This document shows, in pieces, positions 1 through 8,453 of a stretch of 64,000 bases of DNA. Source of the stretch: G963668345 sp965206025 (GTDB taxonomy: Bacteria > Acidobacteriota > Terriglobia > Bryobacterales > UBA6623); the NCBI GenBank assembly GCA_965206025.1, contig CBDBIU010000005.1, forward strand, positions 186,001-250,000, written 5' to 3'. A model generated the notes under the pieces. The model had not been told where the DNA came from. It saw nothing but the letters and a program-made list of their open reading frames with translations, and did no database searches. How positions within the stretch are numbered: the first letter of the stretch is position 1; every line of letters begins with the position of its first letter. The translations under genes were made by a program, and so were the position numbers.

Positions 1-1094
1 CCAGCACTACAGCCGCCAAAACCGCGCCGACAAATGCGGCAGTATCTGGTCAAGATGACCGGACTGAGCCGGGCGCAAATCACGCGGCTGAACTCCAACC
101 CGCCCGCTAATCGCTTTGCCCGCAAGTACACGCCCGCCGACGGAACTGCTGGCGGATCGAGGCCCACGAAACCCTCAGCGGCCCGGCCACGCGCAAGATC
201 CTCGAGCGGGGCAGTACAGCAGCGCGAATACAGCGGCTGGCGGGGATCTCGGTGGCCCAGATCACAGAGCCTACCGCCAGCGGCGGCTGCATTTCGGCGG
301 TTCTGCGAGTGGATACGGTGCATCAAGGGGATCCGTGGCGTCAAGGGCGTCTACCACATCAATGCCGTGGATGAAGTCACCCAGTGGCAAGTGGTGGCAG
401 CCGTTGCTGAAAGCCATGATCGAGCAGTTTCCCTTTCGTATCCGCGGCTCCGACAACGGCAGCGAGTTCCTCATCGCACGGTGGAGAAGTGAACAAGCTG
501 CTGATCGAACAGGTCGCCTTGGTGGAATTGGCATGGGTATACGTACATCGCGGCGCCGCACGCGGGGCGCATCCAGCGAGCACTTCAATCCCTATTTGAA
601 CTTCACCGGCCCTGCGGACAGCCCGAGATCAAGACCGACGCCAAAGGCAAGCAGAAGCGGGTGTACCGCCACTACCAGACGCCTTGGGAATCTTTCGAGA
701 AGTTGCCCGAGGCCGCCAGCTATCTCAAGCCAGGGCAGAGGCTGGAGGCTCTGGGCCGCATTGCCCAGGCCGAAAGCGACACGGCGGCGGCCCGCCGGAT
801 GCAGCGAGCCAAGCAGAAGCTGTTTGCCAGTTTCCGTTCCGCGAACACGCCGTGCTGAACAGCAGGAAGAGGGCTGTGGAAATGACGGGCGATGGAAAAC
901 GAGGAAAACCAAAACCAGGTTTCCCTTCGTTTCCCACCGCCCTTGGAAATCGCTCCGCGATTCCCACAATCCCACAACCCCGACGACGATTCTCCCCTTC
1001 CCAAAACTCAAAATCAAAAAGCCCGAAAGGAGCCCCAGCGACTCAAAAAGCCCCAACCCCCGTCTTCAGGCTCATCCTTCGATGAGAAAATGCT
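1..1094 (+). mobile_element. Degraded copy of an integrase-type IS (copy A), left end outside the window
   Basis: This is a decayed copy of the element intact at 48.0-49.5 kb. From about 606 to 1094 the two are essentially identical. In the transposase-coding part (1-605) copy A differs by about 17 short gaps of 1 to about 60 bases, with almost no substitutions between them, so the reading frame is destroyed. Identity stops after GATGAGAAAATGCT at 1094, which marks the right end by comparison of two insertions. The inverted-repeat end is near 1071-1092. The long open frame that runs from this remnant into the next gene is accidental. The transposase cannot be functional as sequenced. A consensus or assembly artefact in a multicopy element is an alternative to real decay. 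Confidence 0.85.
874..993 (+). repeat. Structured non-coding IS tail (copy A of a two-hairpin module)
   Basis: This lies after the transposase stop. It starts with CTGTGGAAATGACGGGC, then a first hairpin (GGAAAACC pairing with GGTTTCCC), then a second hairpin (GGAAATCGC, loop, GCGATTCCC), and ends with CCCGACGACGAT. The same arrangement occurs at 49301-49420 and, with changes that keep the pairing, at 12569-12721 behind a different transposase. Confidence 0.7.
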
Positions 1095-1129
1095 GTTGCT
1101 TAGAATCTAAGTTGCCACTGGGGGATCGG

Positions 1130-2440
1130 ATGGAGGCACAGCAGTTCACTATAGACCAGTCGGCGGTTGCTCACCGTTTGGCACGGGCTCACGGCACCCT
1201 CATCGTGGCCTCGGTCGTTCTGTTGGCAGTTACGCTTGGAGCCTCATCATCACGGGTGGAAAAAGCAAAGGACCAATTGGCGTATGTACAGCGAGTTCTG
1301 GACAGTTGGCAGGAATGGCTGGAGGCGTACGCGATGGAGGAGAACCGAAGGCTTCTTTCAGGGCTTGAAGGTTGGAAGGACGAGGCACCGGCGACGCTGC
1401 TCGTCGACGTGCCGACGGTTTCAGGTGCCGGAGATCCAGAACAAATCGAGCTCCACCTTCAGACTTCCGCAGTCAGTTTCTGGCTCAATAGATCAAGCGG
1501 TTCTGAGGCACTGATTAGGGGTGCTAGGCCTCGGGCTCAGTTAGGGGGGCCGGACCGCCTTAACTGGACAAGAGTGAGTGAGTCAGGTGGCAGCTTACCT
1601 CCGAAGACCCTTCGGGAATTTGGCTCCTTTTGGAACGACCTGAACCAGAGAGGCGTGACGGCACACTGTGTATACGAGCTATCCAGTAGCGTGGTGGTGC
1701 ATTCAGATGCAGGAGTCGTTAAGGCCGGTTGGACAGACATACGAGATCTTCCACCAAATCCTCGATCTCAGGGTCACACGGCTCATGTCGCCGGTGTCCT
1801 ATGCAGTTCTTCCTCCACTCAGAAGCCGCACTTCTGCGTAGAGGACAACTCCGGACGGCAGTTTGTCATCGAGTATGAGCCCATCGTGGCTCGTGCTAGG
1901 ACCCTGTCACCATGGCTGCCTGTCGTCAAGAATTTCAGTCCAAACCGAAAGAGTTATCAAAAAGATTTCCCAGAATTGAGCGAGCTCACCGAGGGCTACG
2001 AGGACCTAGATCTAAAACAGATGGTTCGGCACTTAGAACTTCTCGGAAGGCTCAGTGACGAGCAAGTCACAGTATCCTTTTTGCAGGCACGCAAACGGGC
2101 AATCGCTGATGCGGGACCCTGGACGATACTGCTGCTGCAGTGTTGGTTATTAGCACATCTCACCGCCTTCAAGCCTTTCAGGGCCGAGAACGCGCTAGCG
2201 CCGTGGGTGGGATTATACTCACAGCTTTGGATAAGGTTGGGCGTGGTCGGCGTGAGCGTCGGCCTGCCGGTCTGGGCCGTAGTTCAGGTAAACGCAACCT
2301 TTCCGCCTCTTTCGTGGTGGCCTTTTCGTGCCCCTGTACTTTTCTCGGTGCTTGTCCTGGCAGCGTACGCAGGCTGGCTCGTGTACAGGCTCCCCCGCTT
2401 AGAACGGGCTGAAGATTCGGACATTTCTAAAAACACTTGA
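1130..2440 (+). CDS. Membrane-anchored protein of unknown function
   Basis: This is a 436-residue protein that I do not recognise. The ATG at 1130 lies 36 bases beyond the end of the IS remnant; upstream in the same frame there is only IS debris, so this start is preferred. There is one hydrophobic segment near residues 22-42, a long soluble, probably extracytoplasmic, middle part with a short coiled-coil-like stretch after the first membrane segment, and about three membrane segments in the last 110 residues. The native promoter may have been displaced by the IS. No catalytic motif is evident. It is transcribed toward the unit at 2626-3587, which lies on the other strand. Confidence 0.7.
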   Translation: MEAQQFTIDQSAVAHRLARAHGTLIVASVVLLAVTLGASSSRVEKAKDQLAYVQRVLDSWQEWLEAYAMEENRRLLSGLEGWKDEAPATLLVDVPTVSGAGDPEQIELHLQTSAVSFWLNRSSGSEALIRGARPRAQLGGPDRLNWTRVSESGGSLPPKTLREFGSFWNDLNQRGVTAHCVYELSSSVVVHSDAGVVKAGWTDIRDLPPNPRSQGHTAHVAGVLCSSSSTQKPHFCVEDNSGRQFVIEYEPIVARARTLSPWLPVVKNFSPNRKSYQKDFPELSELTEGYEDLDLKQMVRHLELLGRLSDEQVTVSFLQARKRAIADAGPWTILLLQCWLLAHLTAFKPFRAENALAPWVGLYSQLWIRLGVVGVSVGLPVWAVVQVNATFPPLSWWPFRAPVLFSVLVLAAYAGWLVYRLPRLERAEDSDISKNT

Positions 2441-2625
2441 GAGTAGGCCATACGTCGAAACAGCAGAGCCGGTCCACGCTCTGTCCCCGTCAAAACGACG
2501 AGGCCTCAGTAAGCACTGCAGCCACAGCGGACGCCAATCACGGCGAGCTAAGTCGGTCCGACATCGTGGCGAGGAATTAGCAAGGCCGCCCGGCTGAGGT
2601 CCAGCGCGGCCATCGGTACCCCAGC

Positions 2626-3426
2626 CTAGGCGCGTGGTGGGGAATTGCCAAGGACGGACTTGTCGATGTTGGTTTTGAAGAACTCCACGATTGCCGTGAT
2701 GTATGAGTCGATGTCTGAGAAGAGCGTATCGAGGTCTTCGGGCTGGTGTTCGACGATGGCCTTACCGGCAACGCTGGGTAAAATCGTGGCTTTTTTATTC
2801 GGGCCCCAGGCAGTAGCGTGACTGAGGTTCGGGTCAGAAGTGTGGACGATCCAATCGTGGCGGTAGTCAACGATCGGTTGGAGGCGGCTGAACATCTCGC
2901 TTAAGTTGGTAGGTTTTTTAGTCAGAGACCTACTGGCGCAGATCTTGTGAAAACGAAGTTTGAGCTGGTGGTGGCTCCACTTGGGCTTTCGCCAAAAGTA
3001 GTACCTGACGGTATCAGCGATGCGATCCAAAAGGATATTGGCAAAAACGTGAAAGCTCTCGATCTCCAGGTGTAGCTCTACGCCGAGATCACCCATGCGC
3101 TGCTGTTCTAGCAGTTCTTCTGAGGTCATAGTCCTGGGGCCGGACCAGTTGTGGCTGTGCCAGCGTTCGAGCGCAGCCATGTAGAGGGGGTTGACCGCTT
3201 CGTATCTGGCACGGATGATCTGGAGAAAGTGAAGGTAGCGAACGCAGGTGTTGAAGCGTTTGATCAAGGTGTTGACGGCCTTGACGTCCCGGTGCTTTAG
3301 TAGCACCGAGGTGATGAAGGCTTGAATCCGGTCAGTAGACGGCATGTCGCTAAATATGGAGGATTGTGACCGAATGACGCAATCCTTCTGGTCCACAGGA
3401 TCACGAATCAACGGGTTACGAAGCAT
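2626..3426 (-). CDS. HEPN-like all-alpha protein, possible RNase or toxin
   Basis: This is a 266-residue, largely helical protein. Near the C-terminal third it has the stretch DYRHDWIVHTSD, which fits the R-polar-x(3-5)-H active-site pattern of HEPN domains. An upstream helix (ELHLEIESFHVFANILLDRI) resembles the N-terminal HEPN helices. HEPN domains are often RNases in toxin-antitoxin and defence loci, but the family call rests only on this motif. The ATG at 3426 overlaps the TGA of the 53-codon frame upstream (TGATG), so translation is probably coupled. It could also be a non-catalytic HEPN-like protein or an unrelated helical protein. Confidence 0.55.
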   Translation of the reverse strand: MLRNPLIRDPVDQKDCVIRSQSSIFSDMPSTDRIQAFITSVLLKHRDVKAVNTLIKRFNTCVRYLHFLQIIRARYEAVNPLYMAALERWHSHNWSGPRTMTSEELLEQQRMGDLGVELHLEIESFHVFANILLDRIADTVRYYFWRKPKWSHHQLKLRFHKICASRSLTKKPTNLSEMFSRLQPIVDYRHDWIVHTSDPNLSHATAWGPNKKATILPSVAGKAIVEHQPEDLDTLFSDIDSYITAIVEFFKTNIDKSVLGNSPPRA

Positions 3427-3587
3427 CAAGCTAGTCGGGTGTCGCGATTAAGGGGGGAAGGCGACAGGCTGCGGGGAAGTGGACGAGTCCCCCCACCGGC
3501 TAAAGGTCCAGGGGTGGTCTGACCTGGCACTGGAACTATCTTGCCCTCGCCTGGGCGAAGTACGATATTCCCATCGTTGATCGACAT
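3426..3587 (-). CDS. Small 53-residue protein coupled to the HEPN-like gene
   Basis: On the minus strand a clear AAGGAG ribosome-binding site stands 7-8 bases before an ATG at 3587. The 53-codon frame begins MSINDGNIVLRPGEGKIVPV, becomes proline- and glycine-rich, and ends at a TGA that overlaps the ATG of the next gene. The strong binding site and the TGATG overlap are the evidence that it is translated. No known domain is visible. It may be an antidote or accessory peptide for the HEPN-like protein, or a leader peptide that loads ribosomes for it. Genome annotations would probably omit it because of its size. Confidence 0.5.
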   Translation of the reverse strand: MSINDGNIVLRPGEGKIVPVPGQTTPGPLAGGGTRPLPRSLSPSPLNRDTRLA

Positions 3588-3678
3588 GACTTGTTCTCCT
3601 TAGACCGAAACCCAGTGTACCGCCGCGCGGGGGCAGCTGTCGCAATTTTTAGGCGAAAGGCGACACGTGGCGCGGAAG

Positions 3679-3909
3679 AGCCGTAGCGCAGGGCTCGGTG
3701 CCGTTCCCGAGACCTGCGGGCGTTCTGTGGACGTTTTCCCAAACAACCCATCCCGAACTAGGCGGGTCGTTACGCTAGAGTCGGACGTGGTAAAAGTTGC
3801 CGCTCAATCCCAGGCACTCCGCCTGACACCGTGGGAAGATCGTTCGGGGAAACCTAATGAAGAGCCACAGGTCTGGGCAAAACTACCGCCCAGCCCAACG
3901 CTACGGGAC
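3679..3909. repeat. Pair of REP sequences in inverted orientation
   Basis: The left unit (3679-3722) reads CCGTAGCGCAGGGCTCGG and ends in ACCTGCGGG. The right unit (3864-3909) is its inverse: CCACAGGTCTGGGC, then CGCTACGGGA. The same REP family recurs at 22281, 22530, 23427, 23881, 27569 and 45065. About 140 bases lie between the two units, and I see no gene in 3588-4046. Confidence 0.65.
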
Positions 3910-4046
3910 TTACGCGATCTTCTACCGCGTCTAGGGTGAGGTCGTTGTTGTGGTCGCCTGCCCGCACGGGCGGCGCGACCCGAGACAATCGAGATCCCGC
4001 ACGTGATGGCTAACCCGGCGGCAGGTATGCTTGTGAGAAAAGCGCC

Positions 4047-4847
4047 CTATCCCTCGATCTTCCGCAGATATTCGATGCTCGCCGGCGCGGCTTCCTCTAA
4101 CGTGGCGCCTCGGTAGACCTTCACCGAGGCGAACCGCCGGTAGCCGATTTCATCCAAGCTCTTCAAGACAGACCCGAAATCGACGTTGCCGGTCCCGAAC
4201 AGCGATCCGTTGCTTTCGCAAAGATGCACGTGGCGTAGGCGATCCCCGCATTTGCGAATCGGTTCCACGAGCGAGGTCTCTTCAATGTTCATATGGATGG
4301 TGTCGACCATGGGCCTGACGGCCGAAGAGCCGACGGCCTCGATCAGAGCAAGCACCTCGCCTACGGAATTGTTGAAGCCGACCTGAAGGTGGTTCACGGG
4401 CTCGATCACGATTTCGCATTTCTTGTCTTCCGCGGCGGCGGCCACTTCGCGGAGACACTCCGCGATACGGCGGTTGGCCACGTCGGGGTCGGGTTCGTCG
4501 CTTCTAAACCCCTGCAGGAGCCCGACCACGAGAATCGCGTCAAACTGCCGAGCAACGTCCAAATAGTCAATCAGACGCTGCACGGTGCGTTGGCGGACGG
4601 AGAGGTCGGGCGAGCTGAGGCACAATCCCTGGCTATAGGCGTCGCCGGTCAAGAAGGAAGGGACGACCAGACCGAGATCGGAGAGCCAACCCTCGAGACT
4701 ATCCAGATCCACTCTCGTCGGCTCGGTAAGGTTCAGCTCGACGCCGCTATAGCCGCAATCCCGCAAGAGCGACAAAACCCCCTGAAGCCGGTCTCCCGGG
4801 CCGAAAGACGACAACGGGTCGATAACGATATAGCTGTAGCGGCTCAT
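4047..4847 (-). CDS. Sugar phosphate isomerase/epimerase-like TIM barrel protein
   Basis: This is a 266-residue protein of the xylose-isomerase-like/AP-endonuclease-2 TIM barrel superfamily. The opening (YSYIVIDPLSSFGPGDRLQG), GYSGVELNL (strand 2), EIVIEPVNH, VRPMVDTIHMNIEE and RHVHLCESNGSLFGTG supply the glutamate, aspartate and histidine residues expected of the metal site. The ATG at 4847 is chosen over the one at 4871 because GGAGGTG stands 6 bases before it. The specific sugar substrate cannot be read from the sequence. It is divergent from the sulfatase that follows, with about 160 bases between them. Confidence 0.8.
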   Translation of the reverse strand: MSRYSYIVIDPLSSFGPGDRLQGVLSLLRDCGYSGVELNLTEPTRVDLDSLEGWLSDLGLVVPSFLTGDAYSQGLCLSSPDLSVRQRTVQRLIDYLDVARQFDAILVVGLLQGFRSDEPDPDVANRRIAECLREVAAAAEDKKCEIVIEPVNHLQVGFNNSVGEVLALIEAVGSSAVRPMVDTIHMNIEETSLVEPIRKCGDRLRHVHLCESNGSLFGTGNVDFGSVLKSLDEIGYRRFASVKVYRGATLEEAAPASIEYLRKIEG

Positions 4848-5011
4848 GTTTTCACCTCCAAGAAACGGCATCCGACGACAGCCGTAGAATTCGATCAGTG
4901 GTTCGGATCAAGCGTATCCCATAAAGTAGCAGACACCATCCCGAGGGCTGATCAAACCGAGAGACGCTTTTCGCCTTGAAGCCGGCCTCCTAGTAGCGCT
5001 ACAATTCTACC

Positions 5012-6400
5012 GTGCGGCTCGTGGGGGTTTTGCTCGCCGTTTTGATGGCGCTGGCTGTGGGTTCGCGCGCGGAAGAAGGCGTGTCCGCGGAAAGTCCGCC
5101 CAACCTGCTTCTCATCACCGTCGACACGCTGCGGGCCGATCATCTCTCCTGTTACGGGTACCACCTCCAGACGAGTCCCCATATCGATCAGCTTGCGTCG
5201 GAGGGCGTCCGCTTCGAGCGGGCCTATTCGCCGATCCCGCTCACCGGCCCATCGCATATTTCGCTCTTCACCAGCCGGTTTCCCCAGGAACACGGAGCCC
5301 GCATTAACGGTGTGGCCGTGCCGGGAAACTCGAAGTGGCTGTTTCTGCCTCAAATTCTACGAAAATTCGGCTATCGCAATGCGGCCTTCGTGAGCGCTTG
5401 GCCGTTGACGGACCGTCTCACCCAGCTTGGCCAGTGGTTCGACATCTACGATCAGGATCTGACCCGCTCACACCAGATTTTTCATTCGAGCCGCTTCGCC
5501 GAAGATGTAACGCCCCCCGCGATGACATGGCTTCGGGGCAACCGCGACCGCCCGTTTTTCCTCTGGGTTCATTATTTCGATCCCCACGCCCCCTACCACC
5601 TGCGGGAGGAGTTCGCTTCGCTCGAGTCGAATGGACATCCGGGAGACGGCACGGAATGGGCCGGTAAAGAGGATCGGATCCGCATCAATAAGTACGACTC
5701 GGAAATCGGCTACGTCGACCACCACATCGGCAAGCTGCTGGCCGAACTCGACAACCTTGGGTTACGCGACTCCACGCTCGTCGCGCTGACGGCCGACCAT
5801 GGAGAAAGCCTCGGCGAACACGGCTACGTCGGCCACGGCCGGCGGTTATTCGAGGGCATCGTCCACATTCCCCTGATCCTGCGATACCCGGGGACGATTC
5901 CCGCCGGGCGCGTCATTCCCGAGGCCGCGTCGTTGCTCGATCTGACCCCGACCGTGCTGGAGCTGGCCTTGGGCAAGAAAAAGGCGGCTGCCCTACCCGT
6001 CTCGTTCGCCGGTCGCAGCTCGGCCTCCGCTGTCGTCGGCGGCGAATCGCTCCCTCAGCGCCCAATCCGCTACGTAAGCTTCGCCGGCAGGAAGGGATTC
6101 GCACCGCGCTGGATGTCGTGGTTGTGGGCTCGCCCCAGCGCCTTACCCCTTCATATGGGAGAGACAGCGGGTTGGCGCCAGCTCGTCTGGACGCCCAGTG
6201 AAAAATCGCTCTCCGTTGTGAACCTCGATCAAGATCCTCTGGGGTTGAGGCCGGCGGTGCTCGGCAACGACGACGAGGAATACCAGGCGAGGGCGGCGTC
6301 TTTGAAGCGCTGGTTTGAAGCGACGGATCTCGACGAAGGGGAGATCACGATGAACAAGCGCGACGTCGAAGTACTGAAAAGCCTCGGCTATTTGCAATAG
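5012..6400 (+). CDS. Sulfatase-family hydrolase, exported, without a formylglycine cysteine
   Basis: This is a 462-residue alkaline-phosphatase-superfamily protein. It starts at GTG 5012 with a signal peptide ending near SRAEE (about residue 21). Metal-site motifs are present: TVDTLRAD (residues 35-42) and LTADHGESLGEHG (about 261-273). The position normally held by Cys or Ser in C-x-P-S-R reads TGPSH (78-82), so the residue that becomes formylglycine is threonine. This TxPSH form occurs in a large bacterial subgroup of unknown activity. It may therefore be a phosphatase-like or phosphoglycerol-transferase-like hydrolase rather than a true sulfatase. No sulfatase-maturing enzyme is nearby. 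Confidence 0.85.
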   Translation: MRLVGVLLAVLMALAVGSRAEEGVSAESPPNLLLITVDTLRADHLSCYGYHLQTSPHIDQLASEGVRFERAYSPIPLTGPSHISLFTSRFPQEHGARINGVAVPGNSKWLFLPQILRKFGYRNAAFVSAWPLTDRLTQLGQWFDIYDQDLTRSHQIFHSSRFAEDVTPPAMTWLRGNRDRPFFLWVHYFDPHAPYHLREEFASLESNGHPGDGTEWAGKEDRIRINKYDSEIGYVDHHIGKLLAELDNLGLRDSTLVALTADHGESLGEHGYVGHGRRLFEGIVHIPLILRYPGTIPAGRVIPEAASLLDLTPTVLELALGKKKAAALPVSFAGRSSASAVVGGESLPQRPIRYVSFAGRKGFAPRWMSWLWARPSALPLHMGETAGWRQLVWTPSEKSLSVVNLDQDPLGLRPAVLGNDDEEYQARAASLKRWFEATDLDEGEITMNKRDVEVLKSLGYLQ

Positions 6401-6789
6401 ATAGGGGCCTGTTGCCAAACGGATTAGGTAGCAGCGACGGGCTCGCGGGTGTTGTCTCCACAATCTGTCAAGTGACCGCGAGGTCTCTTCGTCGCGTTGG
6501 TGCGAACGCGGACAGTCACCGGACGGTCGTAGCAGGGCCGCAGGCGGAAGCCCGCGGTCAAGGTCGCGAAATTGTCTCGGCCATGAGTAATGCTCGCAAT
6601 TGCCAGAACCTCGACGGCACCCTTTCGGGCGCGGCTCTGTCTATACTCGTTCTACGGCGATTGCATCTTGTCGGGTCGAGCGCGCAGCGCCGTGGGGTGC
6701 CCGAAGTTCCGATCGTCCACATGGCTTCTCAGTACTCGTCACATCGAACTTATAAAACGGACTACTTGACTTAGAGGATCCTCCAGAGC
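6401..6789. other. Intergenic region without recognisable features
   Basis: This is a 390-base gap between the sulfatase and the permease. Frames here lack a ribosome-binding site or family resemblance. I see no hairpin, REP or MITE end. It probably contains the promoter of the permease gene, but no convincing -35/-10 pair stands out. Confidence 0.5.
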
Positions 6790-7884
6790 ATGATCAATCG
6801 CGTTGTCTGGGAAAATTTGCGGCACCGGCCGGTCCGCACGGCGCTGACGGTGGCGGCGATTGCGCTCGAAGTCTGCATGATTCTGCTGCTGTGGGGCCTT
6901 GCCGACGGGCTGGTCGAAGACTCGTCGCGGCGCAAGAAGGGCATCGGCGCCCATATCCTCATTCGGCCCTCGGCAAGCAGCTCGCCCCTGACATCCGGAA
7001 CAGGCGGCATGTCGGCGCACTACGTCGAGCTCATTGCGGCGCTCCCGGAAGTCGAAGTTGCGGTCGGTTCGACTTTCAAGATGTTGAACGACCTGACCAC
7101 CGTAACAGGGGTCGAATGGGACGAGTTCGAGCGGATGGCCGGCAGTATGCGCTTCCCTCAGGGAGGACCCTTCGAAGACCCGTTTGACATCGTTGTGGAT
7201 GAAACCTATGCGTCGCAGAAAAACCTCGCCCTGGGCCAAACAGTCCGAACGCTGAACCGTGATTTTCGCCTCGTCGGAATCACCGAGTCGGGCAAACTCT
7301 CGCGGCTGTTCATTCCACTCGAGACCATGCAGGAGTTGATGGGATGGAAAGGAAAGCTCAGCCAGATCTACGTCCGGCTGAAAGACTCGGAGCAAACCGG
7401 ACAGATGATTCAACGGCTGAAGAAAATGCTGCCCCAGCACCCCGTCTACTCCATGGAAGAGTTTATTTCTTTGTTCGAGGCGCAGACGCGCGGACTGACG
7501 GGAGAGTTCATGGGCGTCATCGTGGGCATCGCGATTTCGGTGGGGTTCCTTGTCGTTCTGCTGTCGATGTACACGGCTGTGGTCGACCGCACCCGCGAGA
7601 TTGGAATTCTAAAGGCGTTGGGAGCTCCTCGGGCCTACATCGTCAACATATTCATGCGGGAAGCGATGATGATGACGTTGGGGGGGATCTTGGCCGGGAT
7701 CGGCCTTGCCTACTTGGGGAAGGGCATCATCGACAACAGCTTCCCGCTGGTGGCGGTTCTCTTTCTGCAGAGTCACTTGACGTGGTCCATGGCCATCGCT
7801 GTCGCCGCCTCGCTTTTGGGCGCGCTCTACCCGACCGTTCGGGCCGCCGGACAGGATCCGATTGACGCCCTGGCCTACGAGTAA
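6790..7884 (+). CDS. ABC transporter permease, MacB/FtsX type
   Basis: This is a 364-residue membrane protein. It opens with MINRVVWENLRHRPVRTALT, the cytoplasmic start typical of FtsX/MacB permeases, followed by a first membrane helix (about residues 18-38), a periplasmic MacB-like domain (about 45-235), and three helices in the C-terminal FtsX domain (about 245-364), which includes the conserved VVDRTREIGILKALGA coupling stretch. No ATP-binding subunit is next to it, so its partner must be encoded elsewhere. Such permeases export lipoproteins, peptides or drugs; the substrate is not evident. Confidence 0.88.
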   Translation: MINRVVWENLRHRPVRTALTVAAIALEVCMILLLWGLADGLVEDSSRRKKGIGAHILIRPSASSSPLTSGTGGMSAHYVELIAALPEVEVAVGSTFKMLNDLTTVTGVEWDEFERMAGSMRFPQGGPFEDPFDIVVDETYASQKNLALGQTVRTLNRDFRLVGITESGKLSRLFIPLETMQELMGWKGKLSQIYVRLKDSEQTGQMIQRLKKMLPQHPVYSMEEFISLFEAQTRGLTGEFMGVIVGIAISVGFLVVLLSMYTAVVDRTREIGILKALGAPRAYIVNIFMREAMMMTLGGILAGIGLAYLGKGIIDNSFPLVAVLFLQSHLTWSMAIAVAASLLGALYPTVRAAGQDPIDALAYE

Positions 7885-7950
7885 GCTTCCGGCGAGCGGC
7901 GGGCGCTTGTTTGCATCCACGAAACCGGCTTCCGAACCGTCATCTTCTTA

Positions 7951-8020
7951 GCCCGCATTTCGTGACGCCTAGCGAGGCGTGCTCCGTGAGAGGCCCATCA
8001 GTACAAGGCGCGCGCCTGGG
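7951..8020 (+). repeat. Left-end remnant of MITE family M1
   Basis: After TTAG the sequence CCCGCATTTCGTGACGCC and then GTGAGAGGCCCATCAGTACA match the left part of the full-length M1 copies at 22603 and 44531. Identity fades near 8020. The rest of 7885-8322 holds no gene. A 9-bp perfect hairpin (GGACAAGCG, loop ATCC, CGCTTGTCC) stands at 8144-8166. Confidence 0.6.
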
Positions 8021-8322
8021 ATTCCGAGCTGTGCTGCAAACGCTGTAGGGAGACGGAAGGCAGCGAACAGGCGCGATATGTCGAACCCCTGGCTCGGCGA
8101 AAGTGCCGGTCCCTACTGCTGCGGCTTGTGACGGCTCAAGTAGGGACAAGCGATCCCGCTTGTCCAGGGCGCGAGACGTGTCACGCCCGTACATGGCAAA
8201 CGGCGCCATGCGGGGAAGATTCGGTGGTTCCAGCACAGTTTAAGTGACGAGTATGGGGGCAAGTCTCTTGTCTCGACGGCAGGCGACAACTGATGCGAGA
8301 ACGAATGACGCTGAGGCATCTA

Positions 8323-8453
8323 CTAATAGACCGCGGCAAAAGTCGTTCAGGAGAGAAAAATGGGGACTGCCACCAATTTGCCCCTCGTCATAGTCTTCGG
8401 AACAAAACACTTAACCGGAAGCGAATTGGCTGGCTGCACCCGATTTTCCCTGC
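8323..8453 (+). repeat. MITE family M3, copy lacking its right end
   Basis: This matches the complete M3 copies: GCGGCAAAAGTCG, then GACTGCCACCAATTTGCCCC, then GCGAATTGGCTGGCTGCACC, up to CCCGATTTTC. The right-hand 20 bases with the terminal repeat are missing. The next gene's open frame runs out of this remnant, so the MITE or a deletion at it has removed that gene's native start. Confidence 0.7.

Noticed and set aside
116..1129. An open frame fusing the IS remnant to the membrane protein at 1130
   Set aside because: The first 338 codons are frame-shifted IS and non-coding tail sequence; the protein-like part begins at ATG 1130.
4020..4046. M1-like end (GTGAGAAAAGCGCCC)
   Set aside because: Too short and without interior similarity to call it a MITE copy.
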